Below are positions 58,361 to 64,000 of a DNA stretch of 64,000 nucleotides, piece after piece; the stretch's first letter is position 1; the number at the start of each line of letters is the position of its first letter. Below the pieces are notes generated by a model, which had not been told where the DNA came from, searched no databases, and saw nothing but the letters and a program-made list of their open reading frames with translations. Position numbers and translations under genes: made by a program. Source of the stretch: Streptomyces sp. NBC_01317 (lineage in GTDB: Bacteria; Actinomycetota; Actinomycetes; Streptomycetales; Streptomycetaceae). The DNA is taken from the NCBI RefSeq assembly GCF_035961655.1, contig NZ_CP108393.1, forward strand, positions 4,917,001 through 4,981,000. Reading direction: 5' to 3'.

Positions 58361-58579
58361 ATGAGCACCGCCTCCACCCCCGAGCCGGCCGCGACCCCGT
58401 CCCGGCCGTCCCGTCCGAAGCCGCCCCGCCCGAGCCCGGGGCTGGTCTTCGACGATCCGCTGGACCAGCAGTCCTCGGACGACACGGACGGCGGCTGGGG
58501 AGAGCGGCCCACCGGGGGCGGCGACAGCGCCGCCGACCTGGCCCGTTTCCTGGACGAGAAGCCGCCCCACCACCTCTGA
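58361..58579 (+). CDS. Small conserved Streptomyces protein
   Basis: 72-residue acidic, Pro/Ser-rich protein that starts MSTASTPEPAATPSRPSRPK and ends DSAADLARFLDEKPPHHL; the middle segment is PSPGLVFDDPLDQQSSDD. Nearly the same ends recur in many Streptomyces genomes (from memory), which supports it as a real gene. It is predicted mostly disordered with a short C-terminal helix. No function is known. It converges on mscL. Confidence 0.75.
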   Translation: MSTASTPEPAATPSRPSRPKPPRPSPGLVFDDPLDQQSSDDTDGGWGERPTGGGDSAADLARFLDEKPPHHL

Positions 58580-58613
58580 TCCGGACCGCCTGCCACGCTC
58601 CGGCGGCGGACGA

Positions 58614-59111
58614 CTAGGGCGTCCTGGGGGCAGGGGTGGTAGGCGCGCTGTCCCCCGGGCCGCGCTGGGCAACCAGGGCGTCCCTGATCTCCTTCAGGAC
58701 CTCCAGCTCGCTCACCTCCATGACTTCCTTGACCTCTTCCTTGGCGGCCTGGTTCTTGGCCCGCCGGGCGAGGAACCTGGACATCGGCAGCACCATCAGG
58801 AAATAGACGACGGCGGCCGTGATCACAAAGGTCAGGACCGAGCTGACGACCGTTCCCCACATGATCGGGATGCCTTCGACGACGTTGCCCGCCTCGTCCG
58901 TCGAGCACGGCGACTTGAGGCACGAGTGGTACTTGTTGAGGTCCTTCGTGCCGAACGCGCCGACCAGTGGGTTGATGACGCCCTTCACGACCGAGTTCAC
59001 CACGTTCGTGAACGCAGCGCCGATGACCACCGCGACCGCGAGGTCGATCACGTTCCCGCGCATCAGGAAGGCTTTGAAGCCCGCCAGCACGCTCTCCTTG
59101 TCCTTGCTCAC
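58614..59111 (-). CDS. mscL: Large-conductance mechanosensitive channel MscL
   Basis: 165-residue membrane channel that opens under osmotic downshock to release solutes; it assembles as a pentamer. The GTG at 59111 follows GAAGGG. Features: N-terminal amphipathic helix and TM1 (VLAGFKAFLMRGNVIDLAVAVVIGAAFTNVVNSVVKGVINPLVGAFG), a periplasmic loop with an uncommon Cys pair (SCLKSPCSTDEAG), TM2 (IMWGTVVSSVLTFVITAAVVYFLMVLPMSRFL) and the C-terminal bundle helix (SELEVLKEIRDALVAQRG). It is slightly longer than E. coli MscL (136) because of the loop and C-terminal tail. Confidence 0.94.
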   Translation of the reverse strand: MSKDKESVLAGFKAFLMRGNVIDLAVAVVIGAAFTNVVNSVVKGVINPLVGAFGTKDLNKYHSCLKSPCSTDEAGNVVEGIPIMWGTVVSSVLTFVITAAVVYFLMVLPMSRFLARRAKNQAAKEEVKEVMEVSELEVLKEIRDALVAQRGPGDSAPTTPAPRTP

Positions 59112-59234
59112 GAGTGAGCCCTTCTTCGTATCTGCGGTACGGACGACCAACTGCCCCGCAACCTACGACAGCGCGTGCCCGTGCTGTCCAATCCGCACAC
59201 GCGATCAGGCGACCCGCCAGCTCGTCAGTACGAC

Positions 59235-59927
59235 TCAGCACAGCGTCACCGCCAAGGGGGACACCGCGCCCGCCCCGGCCAGCTCGGCGGCGGTGGCGCG
59301 CGGCACGGACAGAACGACCAGCGCTCCGGCCTCCATCGGCGTCTGCTGGTCCGTGTCCCCGCCACTGCCGGTGGAGTCAGGGATCTCCGTCACCCGGGCA
59401 CCCGCCGCCACCACACGTGCCCCGGCACTCATTTCCGCGCCGTCGAGCCCGGCCGCGGGCGTGGCGATCACATCGACCCGGTCGCCGCGCCGCAGGAGCC
59501 GGACCGTCGCCGCGTCGGCGATCCGCACGGGCGCGGACGCCATCTCGACGGGGGCGGGACCGGCGGCGGACGCCTGAGGCGGTGAGGTTCCGTGGGGTGG
59601 GGCCCCGTCAGGGGCACCGGCCGCGTTGTCGCCGCGGGACCCGGCGTTCCCCGTCGCCCCCACCGAGCCGCCCGCACCGCCGGCGGCCAGGGCCGCCGCC
59701 GTCATGGCCAGGCCGGCGGCCATCACGCGCCGCCGCCTGCGCAGCGCGCGGCTCAGCCGGTGGCGGGGGCCGCCCACCCGCAGCGGCTCGAAAGCCGGCA
59801 CGCCGCGGAGATCCGGTGCCGACGAGCCGGTGGGCGCGGGCAGCGGGACCGGGGACGTCGAGGGCGGGCGGGAGAGGGGAGAGCAGGAGTGAGGAGCAGA
59901 GTGATCGTGCGCGGACGAACGGGACAT
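59235..59927 (-). CDS. SAF-domain exported protein (CpaB/RcpC-like)
   Basis: 230-residue protein with a Pro-rich cytoplasmic N-terminus (~65 residues), a basic stretch RALRRRRRVM and one hydrophobic helix (AAGLAMTAAALAAGGAGG). An extracytoplasmic SAF/CpaB-type domain follows (~140-230): VEMASAPVRIADAATVRLLRRGDRVDVIATPA, GARVVAAGARVTEIPDST, GALVVLSVPRATAAELAGAGAV. CpaB proteins act in Flp/tad pilus assembly, but no tad genes lie nearby and this short single-domain form is common in Streptomyces, so the role is uncertain. The ATG at 59927 is chosen. Confidence 0.8.
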   Translation of the reverse strand: MSRSSAHDHSAPHSCSPLSRPPSTSPVPLPAPTGSSAPDLRGVPAFEPLRVGGPRHRLSRALRRRRRVMAAGLAMTAAALAAGGAGGSVGATGNAGSRGDNAAGAPDGAPPHGTSPPQASAAGPAPVEMASAPVRIADAATVRLLRRGDRVDVIATPAAGLDGAEMSAGARVVAAGARVTEIPDSTGSGGDTDQQTPMEAGALVVLSVPRATAAELAGAGAVSPLAVTLC

Positions 59928-60084
59928 GGCAACCACCGCCGGTCGTGAGGAGTTTCTGCGGTCGCTCCTCACGATCCACGATCCGCGGCGATCCTGCCGC
60001 GGCCTGTGGACGGGCCGCCGATTGTGGATAACTCGGCCACTCGCGCGGGTGGTTCGGCGGTCAGGCCGATTGGCGCGGTTTTGC

Positions 60085-60918
60085 TCAGGGCAGTTTCAGA
60101 CCGGTGTCGATTCCGTCGAGCGCATGCGCACACAGACAGTCCCGGGTCTCGCTCGCCTGCAGTCCGCCCACTGAGTCGAACAGGACGGTGCGCAGCCGGT
60201 CCACGTTGGAAGCGAACACCCTCAGCACCTCTTCGTGGGAGACGCCCTCGCCCGTCTCGGCTCCCGCGTCCAGGTCCGTCACGAGCGTCATGGAGGTGTA
60301 GCAGAGCCCGAGTTCACGAGCCAGGATCGCCTCGGGGTGTCCGGTCATCCCGACCACCGACCAGCCCATCGCCGCATGCCACCGGGATTCCGCCCGGGTG
60401 GAGAAACGAGGTCCTTCGATGACTACCAGCGTTCCGCCGTCCACCGGCTCCCACGCGTGCCGGCGCGCAGCCGCCAGCGCGGACTTACGGCCCTCCGGGC
60501 AGTAGGGGTCGGCGAGCGAGATGTGGACGACCTTGGACGCGCTGCCGTCGGGCAGCGGCACCCCGTCGTAGTACGTCTGCGTCCGCGCCTTCGTACGGTC
60601 CACCAGCTGATCGGGTACGAGCAGCGTGCCCGGTCCGTACTCCGGCACGAGGCCGCCCACCGCGCACGGGCCGAGGACCTGCTTCACACCGACAGATCGC
60701 AGCGCCCAGAGATTGGCGCGGTAGTTGATGCGGTGGGGCGCCAGGTTGTGGGCGCGTCCGTGCCGGGGGAGAAACGCGACCCGACGGCCGGCGATCTCGC
60801 CGAGGAAGAGGGAATCGCTGGGCGCCCCGTAGGGAGTGTCCACCTCGACCTCGGTCACGTCCTCCAGGAAGGAGTAGAAACCCGACCCACCGATCACGCC
60901 GATCTCTGCGTTCGCCAT
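60085..60918 (-). CDS. mtnP: S-methyl-5'-thioadenosine phosphorylase
   Basis: 277-residue purine nucleoside phosphorylase family enzyme that splits methylthioadenosine into adenine and methylthioribose-1-phosphate in methionine salvage. The ATG at 60918 starts MANAEIGVIGGSGFYSFLE. Phosphate-binding and substrate motifs: GGSGFYSF, FLPRHGRAHNLAPHRINYRANLWAL, GPCAVGGLVPEYGPGTLLVPDQLVDRT, VVIEGPRFSTRAES and VVGMTGHPEAILARELGLCYTSMTLVTDLDAG. The last motif has TDLDAG, as in MTA phosphorylases, against NxAAG-type in PNPs. It is 76 bp downstream of the FmdB-type gene on the same strand but separated from it by a hairpin. Confidence 0.9.
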   Translation of the reverse strand: MANAEIGVIGGSGFYSFLEDVTEVEVDTPYGAPSDSLFLGEIAGRRVAFLPRHGRAHNLAPHRINYRANLWALRSVGVKQVLGPCAVGGLVPEYGPGTLLVPDQLVDRTKARTQTYYDGVPLPDGSASKVVHISLADPYCPEGRKSALAAARRHAWEPVDGGTLVVIEGPRFSTRAESRWHAAMGWSVVGMTGHPEAILARELGLCYTSMTLVTDLDAGAETGEGVSHEEVLRVFASNVDRLRTVLFDSVGGLQASETRDCLCAHALDGIDTGLKLP

Positions 60919-60951
60919 GCCGATCACACTAGCCGCAGAGGCGTACGCCAA

Positions 60952-60981
60952 GGACCCCGGCCGTCGGTGACGGCGGGGCCC
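60952..60981 (-). terminator. Terminator of the FmdB-type gene
   Basis: Hairpin with GCCGTC / GACGGC and flanking CCCC / GGGG around a 3-nt loop, 14 bp after the stop codon of the FmdB-type gene. Confidence 0.65.
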
Positions 60982-60994
60982 TGGAGAGGAGGGA

Positions 60995-61384
60995 TCAGGC
61001 GGCCGAGGAGCCGCTGGAGCTGCTCGACGAGCCCGAACCGGAGCCCGATCCGCTCGACGAGCTGCTGGAGCCCGACGAACCCGACGAGGAGCCGGAGGCG
61101 GAGGACGACGAGGCCGGTGTCGAGGACTTGGCGTCCGACGACGACTTCGTGGCGGCGGAGCCCGAGGTGGAAGAGCCCGCCGACGCCGGTGCGCTGCTGG
61201 ACGACGAGCCGCGGCTGTCGTTCCGGTAGAACCCGGAGCCCTTGAAGACGATACCGACCGCGGAGAACACCTTCTTCAGGCGTCCCTCGCAGGTGGGGCA
61301 CACGGTGAGGGCGTCATCGGTGAACTTCTGCACCGCTTCGAGGCCCTCGCCACACTGGGTGCACTGGTACTGGTAGGTCGGCAC
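60995..61384 (-). CDS. FmdB-type zinc-ribbon protein with Ser-rich tail (Ruc-like)
   Basis: 129-residue protein. The GTG at 61384 follows GGAGG (minus strand). Residues 1-55 are the FmdB zinc ribbon with two CxxC pairs (MPTYQYQCTQCGEGLEAVQ, TVCPTCEGRLKKVFSAVGIVFKGSGFYRND). The remaining ~70 residues are almost only Ser, Gly, Ala and Thr and must be disordered. The build matches mycobacterial Ruc (Rv0991c), a redox-regulated chaperone partner of Hsp70 that is in the HrcA regulon. A CIRCE element lies directly upstream here, which supports the same heat-shock role. Older annotation as a formamidase regulator is not supported. Confidence 0.88.
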   Translation of the reverse strand: MPTYQYQCTQCGEGLEAVQKFTDDALTVCPTCEGRLKKVFSAVGIVFKGSGFYRNDSRGSSSSSAPASAGSSTSGSAATKSSSDAKSSTPASSSSASGSSSGSSGSSSSSSGSGSGSGSSSSSSGSSAA

Positions 61385-61393
61385 TTGTTCCTC

Positions 61394-61420
61394 CTGGCAC
61401 TCTCACTCAATGAGTGCTAA
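61394..61420. promoter_or_regulatory. CIRCE (HrcA operator) upstream of the FmdB/Ruc-type gene
   Basis: CTGGCACTC-N9-GAGTGCTAA matches the CIRCE consensus TTAGCACTC-N9-GAGTGCTAA in 16 of 18 positions with the exact 9-bp spacer. It stands 10 bp before the start codon, adjoining the ribosome-binding site, so bound HrcA would block transcription. Heat-shock induction is predicted. Confidence 0.88.
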
Positions 61421-61450
61421 CGACGCTCCATAGTGACGTATTCCGAGAGT

Positions 61451-62779
61451 TCAGTCCACTGTCACCGGCACGCGGTGACTCATCCCACGCGCCGCGACCC
61501 GTCCGGGACCCTTCGGCGAGAGCCGTGAGCGCAGTGCCACCAGCGTCGCCAGAGCCAGGGCCGTACCGGCGAGCGGCACCAGGAATCCGGCGCTCGCACC
61601 GTGCGCGTCGGCGAGCTGTCCGGCGACGGTGACCGCCGCCGCCTGGCCGAGCGCCACGGCTCCGGTGAGCCACGTGAAGGCCTCGGTGCGCGCCTCCGCG
61701 GGCACCAGGGACTCGACCAGCGTGTAGCCCGTGATCAGTGCGGGCGCGATGCACAGACCCACCAGCAGACCCAGTCCGGCGAGAAGAGGAACGGAATGCA
61801 CAGTCCACAGCGCGGAGGCGGCCAGCGTCAGCGCCGCGTACGCGACCAGAAGCCTGCGGCGCGGGCCCACCTTCCAGGCCACGGCGCCGCACACGATCCC
61901 GGCCAGCATGTTGCCGGCCGCGAAGATGCCGTACAGCACACCGTTGCTCCCGGGCTTCCCGATCTCCTCGGCGAACGCCGTCAGGGAGACCTGCATCCCG
62001 CCGAAGACCGACCCGATGCCGAGGAAGGCCACGGCGAGGACAGGTATGCCCGGCACAGAGAGTGCCGAGGTACGCGGCCGGGACGGGGCGCCCGCAGCGT
62101 CCCGGTGGCGCTGTTGCGCGGTCCGGGGCTGGGTGCCCCGCTGGGCCGCGAAGAGCAGGCCGCCGACGAGCGTCAGCGCCCCTTCCGCGATCAGCCCGGC
62201 CGCCGGGTGGACGCCCGTGGCCAGCGCGGTCGCGAGCACCGGACCGATGACGAAGGTGAACTCGTCCGTGACGGATTCGAAGGCGGCCGCTGTCGGCAGC
62301 AGCGAAGACCCGTTTCCCTTCCCGAGGACGGCGGCCCAGCGCGACCGCACCATGGGACCGATCTGCGGGACGGAGGCCCCGGTCGGGACGGCTGCCGCGA
62401 ACAGGGCCCACAGCGGGGCGCCGGCCAGCGACAGGGCGATCAGCGCCGTGACGGACGCGGCGTGGACGAGCACGCCCGGTACGAGGACCGCGCGCTGGCC
62501 GAACCGGTCGGCGAGCTTGCCTCCTTGGGGTGCGAAGAGCGCCATCGAGACACCCGTGACGGCGGCGACGGCGCCCGCCGTCCCGTACGAACCGGAGGTG
62601 TGCTCGACGAGCAGGACGATGCCGATCGTCAGCATCGCGAACGGCTGCCGGGCGGCAAAGCCGGGCAGCAGGAAGGTCCAGGCGCCGGGAGTGCGGAGCA
62701 GCCGCCCGTATCCGGGGCGGGGTGCCGCGGCGGTATCGGTGTCCGAGGTCCGCCCGGCGGTGTCGACCGTGTGGGACAC
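61451..62779 (-). CDS. MFS transporter (12-TMS)
   Basis: 442-residue major facilitator protein. The GTG at 62779 (VSHTVDTAGRTSD) has AAAGG upstream. About 12 helices are visible; motif A is ALFAPQGGKLADRFGQRAVLV, other segments are TSALSVPGIPVLAVAFLGIGSVFGGMQVSL and ALGQAAAVTVAGQLADAHGASAGFLVPLAG. It resembles small-molecule exporters of the DHA1/sugar-efflux type. The substrate is unknown and no regulator gene is adjacent. A hairpin CCCCCGC-N4-GCGGGGG at 62813-62830 sits ~34 bp ahead of the start and may affect expression. The 316-bp upstream gap (62780-63095) otherwise contains only the antiporter terminator. Confidence 0.85.
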   Translation of the reverse strand: MSHTVDTAGRTSDTDTAAAPRPGYGRLLRTPGAWTFLLPGFAARQPFAMLTIGIVLLVEHTSGSYGTAGAVAAVTGVSMALFAPQGGKLADRFGQRAVLVPGVLVHAASVTALIALSLAGAPLWALFAAAVPTGASVPQIGPMVRSRWAAVLGKGNGSSLLPTAAAFESVTDEFTFVIGPVLATALATGVHPAAGLIAEGALTLVGGLLFAAQRGTQPRTAQQRHRDAAGAPSRPRTSALSVPGIPVLAVAFLGIGSVFGGMQVSLTAFAEEIGKPGSNGVLYGIFAAGNMLAGIVCGAVAWKVGPRRRLLVAYAALTLAASALWTVHSVPLLAGLGLLVGLCIAPALITGYTLVESLVPAEARTEAFTWLTGAVALGQAAAVTVAGQLADAHGASAGFLVPLAGTALALATLVALRSRLSPKGPGRVAARGMSHRVPVTVD

Positions 62780-63011
62780 GGTCCGTGCCTTTCTGCCGCC
62801 TGGTAGCAGGCCCCCGCGCGTGCGGGGGCGGCCGAGAGCTGTCCTCTTGCGCGGATCTGCGGTAGATACCGGGGCCCACGGTGGGGGACTCCACGGCCGC
62901 CATACGGTCGCGCCAGCTCTGCGTCAGGCAGAGGTGGTCGATCAAGTACGCCTTCATCGTACAGGTAGGAGCTTTGTGGTGGCTGGGAAACCCCCAGCGG
63001 CCCGGGGGCGT

Positions 63012-63048
63012 GCCTGGGATTGCCAAGAGCTGTCCCGCAATCCCAGGC
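63012..63048 (-). terminator. Terminator of the antiporter gene
   Basis: Perfect 12-bp inverted repeat GCCTGGGATTGC / GCAATCCCAGGC with a 13-nt loop, 48 bp after the antiporter stop codon. Confidence 0.8.
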
Positions 63049-63095
63049 GGGCGGCGGGCCGGGCGAGATCCGAAAGAGACGGCCGCGGTCACGTC

Positions 63096-64000
63096 CTAGA
63101 CGCCCGCGTTCGTCCCCAGCCATCCGGCGAGCTTTCCGCCCTGTCCGACCGCCCGCAACCGCCGTTCCGCCGAGTCCCGCACCGGGTCCGTCGCGACGAC
63201 CAGCAGTTCGTCGCCGCGGCGCAGCACGGTCGACGGCAGGGGGACGAAGCTCGTCCCGTCCCGTACGACCAGGGTCACCGCAGACCCGGCGGGCAGCCGC
63301 AGCTCCGCGACCTCCACGCCGTGCATCTTCGAGCGGGCGGGGATCGCCACGGAGAGGAGATGCCCCCGCAGCCGCTCCAGAGGCGCCGATTCGATCCCCA
63401 GGTCGGCGGCGTCGGAGGAGCCGCCCAGCCGTAGTGCCTTGGCCAGCCAGGGCAGGGTCGGCCCCTGTACCAGTGTGTACACGACGACAAGGACAAAGAC
63501 GATGTTGAAGATCCGCTTGCTGCCCTCGATCTCGGACACCATCGGGATGGTCGCCAGGATGATGGGCACGGCGCCGCGCAGTCCCGCCCAGGACATCAAC
63601 GCCCCCTCCTGCCAGGGGACTCGGAAGGGCGCGAGGCTCACCAGGACCGACAGCGGCCGGGCCACGGCGGTCAGCACCAGGCCGACGATCACGGCGGACC
63701 AGAAGTCGTGGCCCAGTTCGTGCGGCGTCACCAGGAGTCCCAGCAGGACGAACATGCCGATCTGCGCGATCCAGCCGAGCCCTTCGGCGAAACCGCGGTT
63801 GGCGGGAGCGTGGGGCAGCCGGGAGTTCCCGAGGACGACGGAGGCGAGATAGACGGCGAGGAAGCCACTGCCGTGGGCCGTGGCACCGATCGCGTACGCG
63901 GAGACAGCGATGGCCATCACGGCGATCGGATAGAGACCGGAGGCAGGAAGCGCCACATGCCGCAGACACAGTGCACCGACCCAGCCGACCGCGAGCCCGA
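63096..64000 (-). CDS. K+/H+ antiporter, CvrA/NhaP2-like (partial, runs off right edge)
   Basis: About 300 C-terminal residues are visible. The membrane part (CPA1-type Na+ or K+/H+ exchanger) includes ALPASGLYPIAVMAIAVSAYAIGATAHGSGFLAVYLASVVLGN, GWIAQIGMFVLLGLLVTPHELG and the conserved WAGLRGAVPIILATIPMVSE. After the last helix (FVLVVVYTLVQGPTLPWLAKAL) comes a cytoplasmic TrkA-C/RCK-C domain (VEVAELRLPAGSAVTLVVRDG, VLRRGDELLVVATDPVRD), which in this family senses nucleotides or K+. It regulates cell potassium and pH. The N-terminus lies outside the window. Confidence 0.88.
   Translation of the reverse strand, partial: GLAVGWVGALCLRHVALPASGLYPIAVMAIAVSAYAIGATAHGSGFLAVYLASVVLGNSRLPHAPANRGFAEGLGWIAQIGMFVLLGLLVTPHELGHDFWSAVIVGLVLTAVARPLSVLVSLAPFRVPWQEGALMSWAGLRGAVPIILATIPMVSEIEGSKRIFNIVFVLVVVYTLVQGPTLPWLAKALRLGGSSDAADLGIESAPLERLRGHLLSVAIPARSKMHGVEVAELRLPAGSAVTLVVRDGTSFVPLPSTVLRRGDELLVVATDPVRDSAERRLRAVGQGGKLAGWLGTNAGV

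Noticed and set aside
57061..59241. Upstream extension of the P1 peptidase frame
   Set aside because: The frame stays open through LtrA and mscL, but a good ribosome-binding site and family N-terminus place the true start at 57060.
59235..59927. Tad/Flp pilus locus
   Set aside because: A single SAF/CpaB-like protein with no cpaA, tadB/C or pilin genes nearby.
62780..62960. Possible leader peptide upstream of the MFS gene (minus strand, MKAYLIDHLCLTQSWRDRM)
   Set aside because: No ribosome-binding site, and the frame does not stop before running through the MFS gene, so it does not look like an attenuator peptide.

Overview
This is a high-GC actinobacterial chromosome segment, almost certainly Streptomyces. 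It carries the afsK-afsR-afsS regulatory locus, a fused fbiC, WhiJ/DUF397-type genes, an hrdD sigma factor, Streptomyces-only small proteins, and codon and ribosome-binding-site patterns typical of the genus. Both edges cut genes: a PNPOx-family oxidase on the left and a cation/proton antiporter on the right.

Layout. 1-2.0 kb: PNPOx-family gene and a TetR regulator. 2.2-9.8 kb: the AfsK/AfsR/AfsS secondary-metabolism switch. A VOC protein lies directly upstream of the Ser/Thr kinase afsK, then a small secreted protein, then afsS and afsR on the opposite strand, with a recognisable AfsR-type direct repeat in front of afsS. 10-13.6 kb: exported proteins (hypothetical, PHP hydrolase, SGNH esterase). 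13.9-22.7 kb: fbiC (coenzyme F420), a LamG exported protein, a STAND-TPR ATPase and an ADP-ribosylglycohydrolase homologue that has lost its metal ligands. 22.8-27.3 kb: a sodium:solute symporter, a DUF397/WhiJ-like pair and a GPP34 protein. 27.5-33.6 kb: a very long DD-carboxypeptidase with a repetitive N-terminal region and a polytopic membrane protein. 33.7-37.4 kb: MerR regulator, secreted protein, a 9 x 9-bp minisatellite beside a 17-bp hairpin, and a two-gene operon with a HEXXH metalloprotease.

37.6-40.9 kb is a mobile-element hot spot. It holds a 176-bp palindromic element, an IS5-family insertion sequence at the stop codon of a LuxR regulator, and a transposase remnant bounded by an intact tRNA-Arg and a copy of that tRNA's 3' half. 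41-49.7 kb: GNAT enzymes, a decayed acyl-CoA synthetase gene, an M6 protease, TetR/MFS and MarR/dioxygenase pairs. 49.8-64 kb: hrdD with a consensus SigR promoter, WYL/MFS and YdcF genes, a repeat-rich intergenic region, then DUF6227, LtrA, P1 peptidase, mscL, MTA phosphorylase, an FmdB/Ruc-type protein behind a CIRCE element, an MFS transporter and the antiporter.

The most unusual non-coding signal is at 54.3-55.1 kb. Two inverted copies of a ~115-bp hairpin element have stems that differ in sequence but keep pairing (compensatory changes), share a CTACCGGT loop, and sit among several copies of a short repeat. Other strong regulatory signals are the AfsR-type operator, the SigR promoter of hrdD, paired TetR operators at 44.7 kb and the CIRCE element at 61.4 kb.
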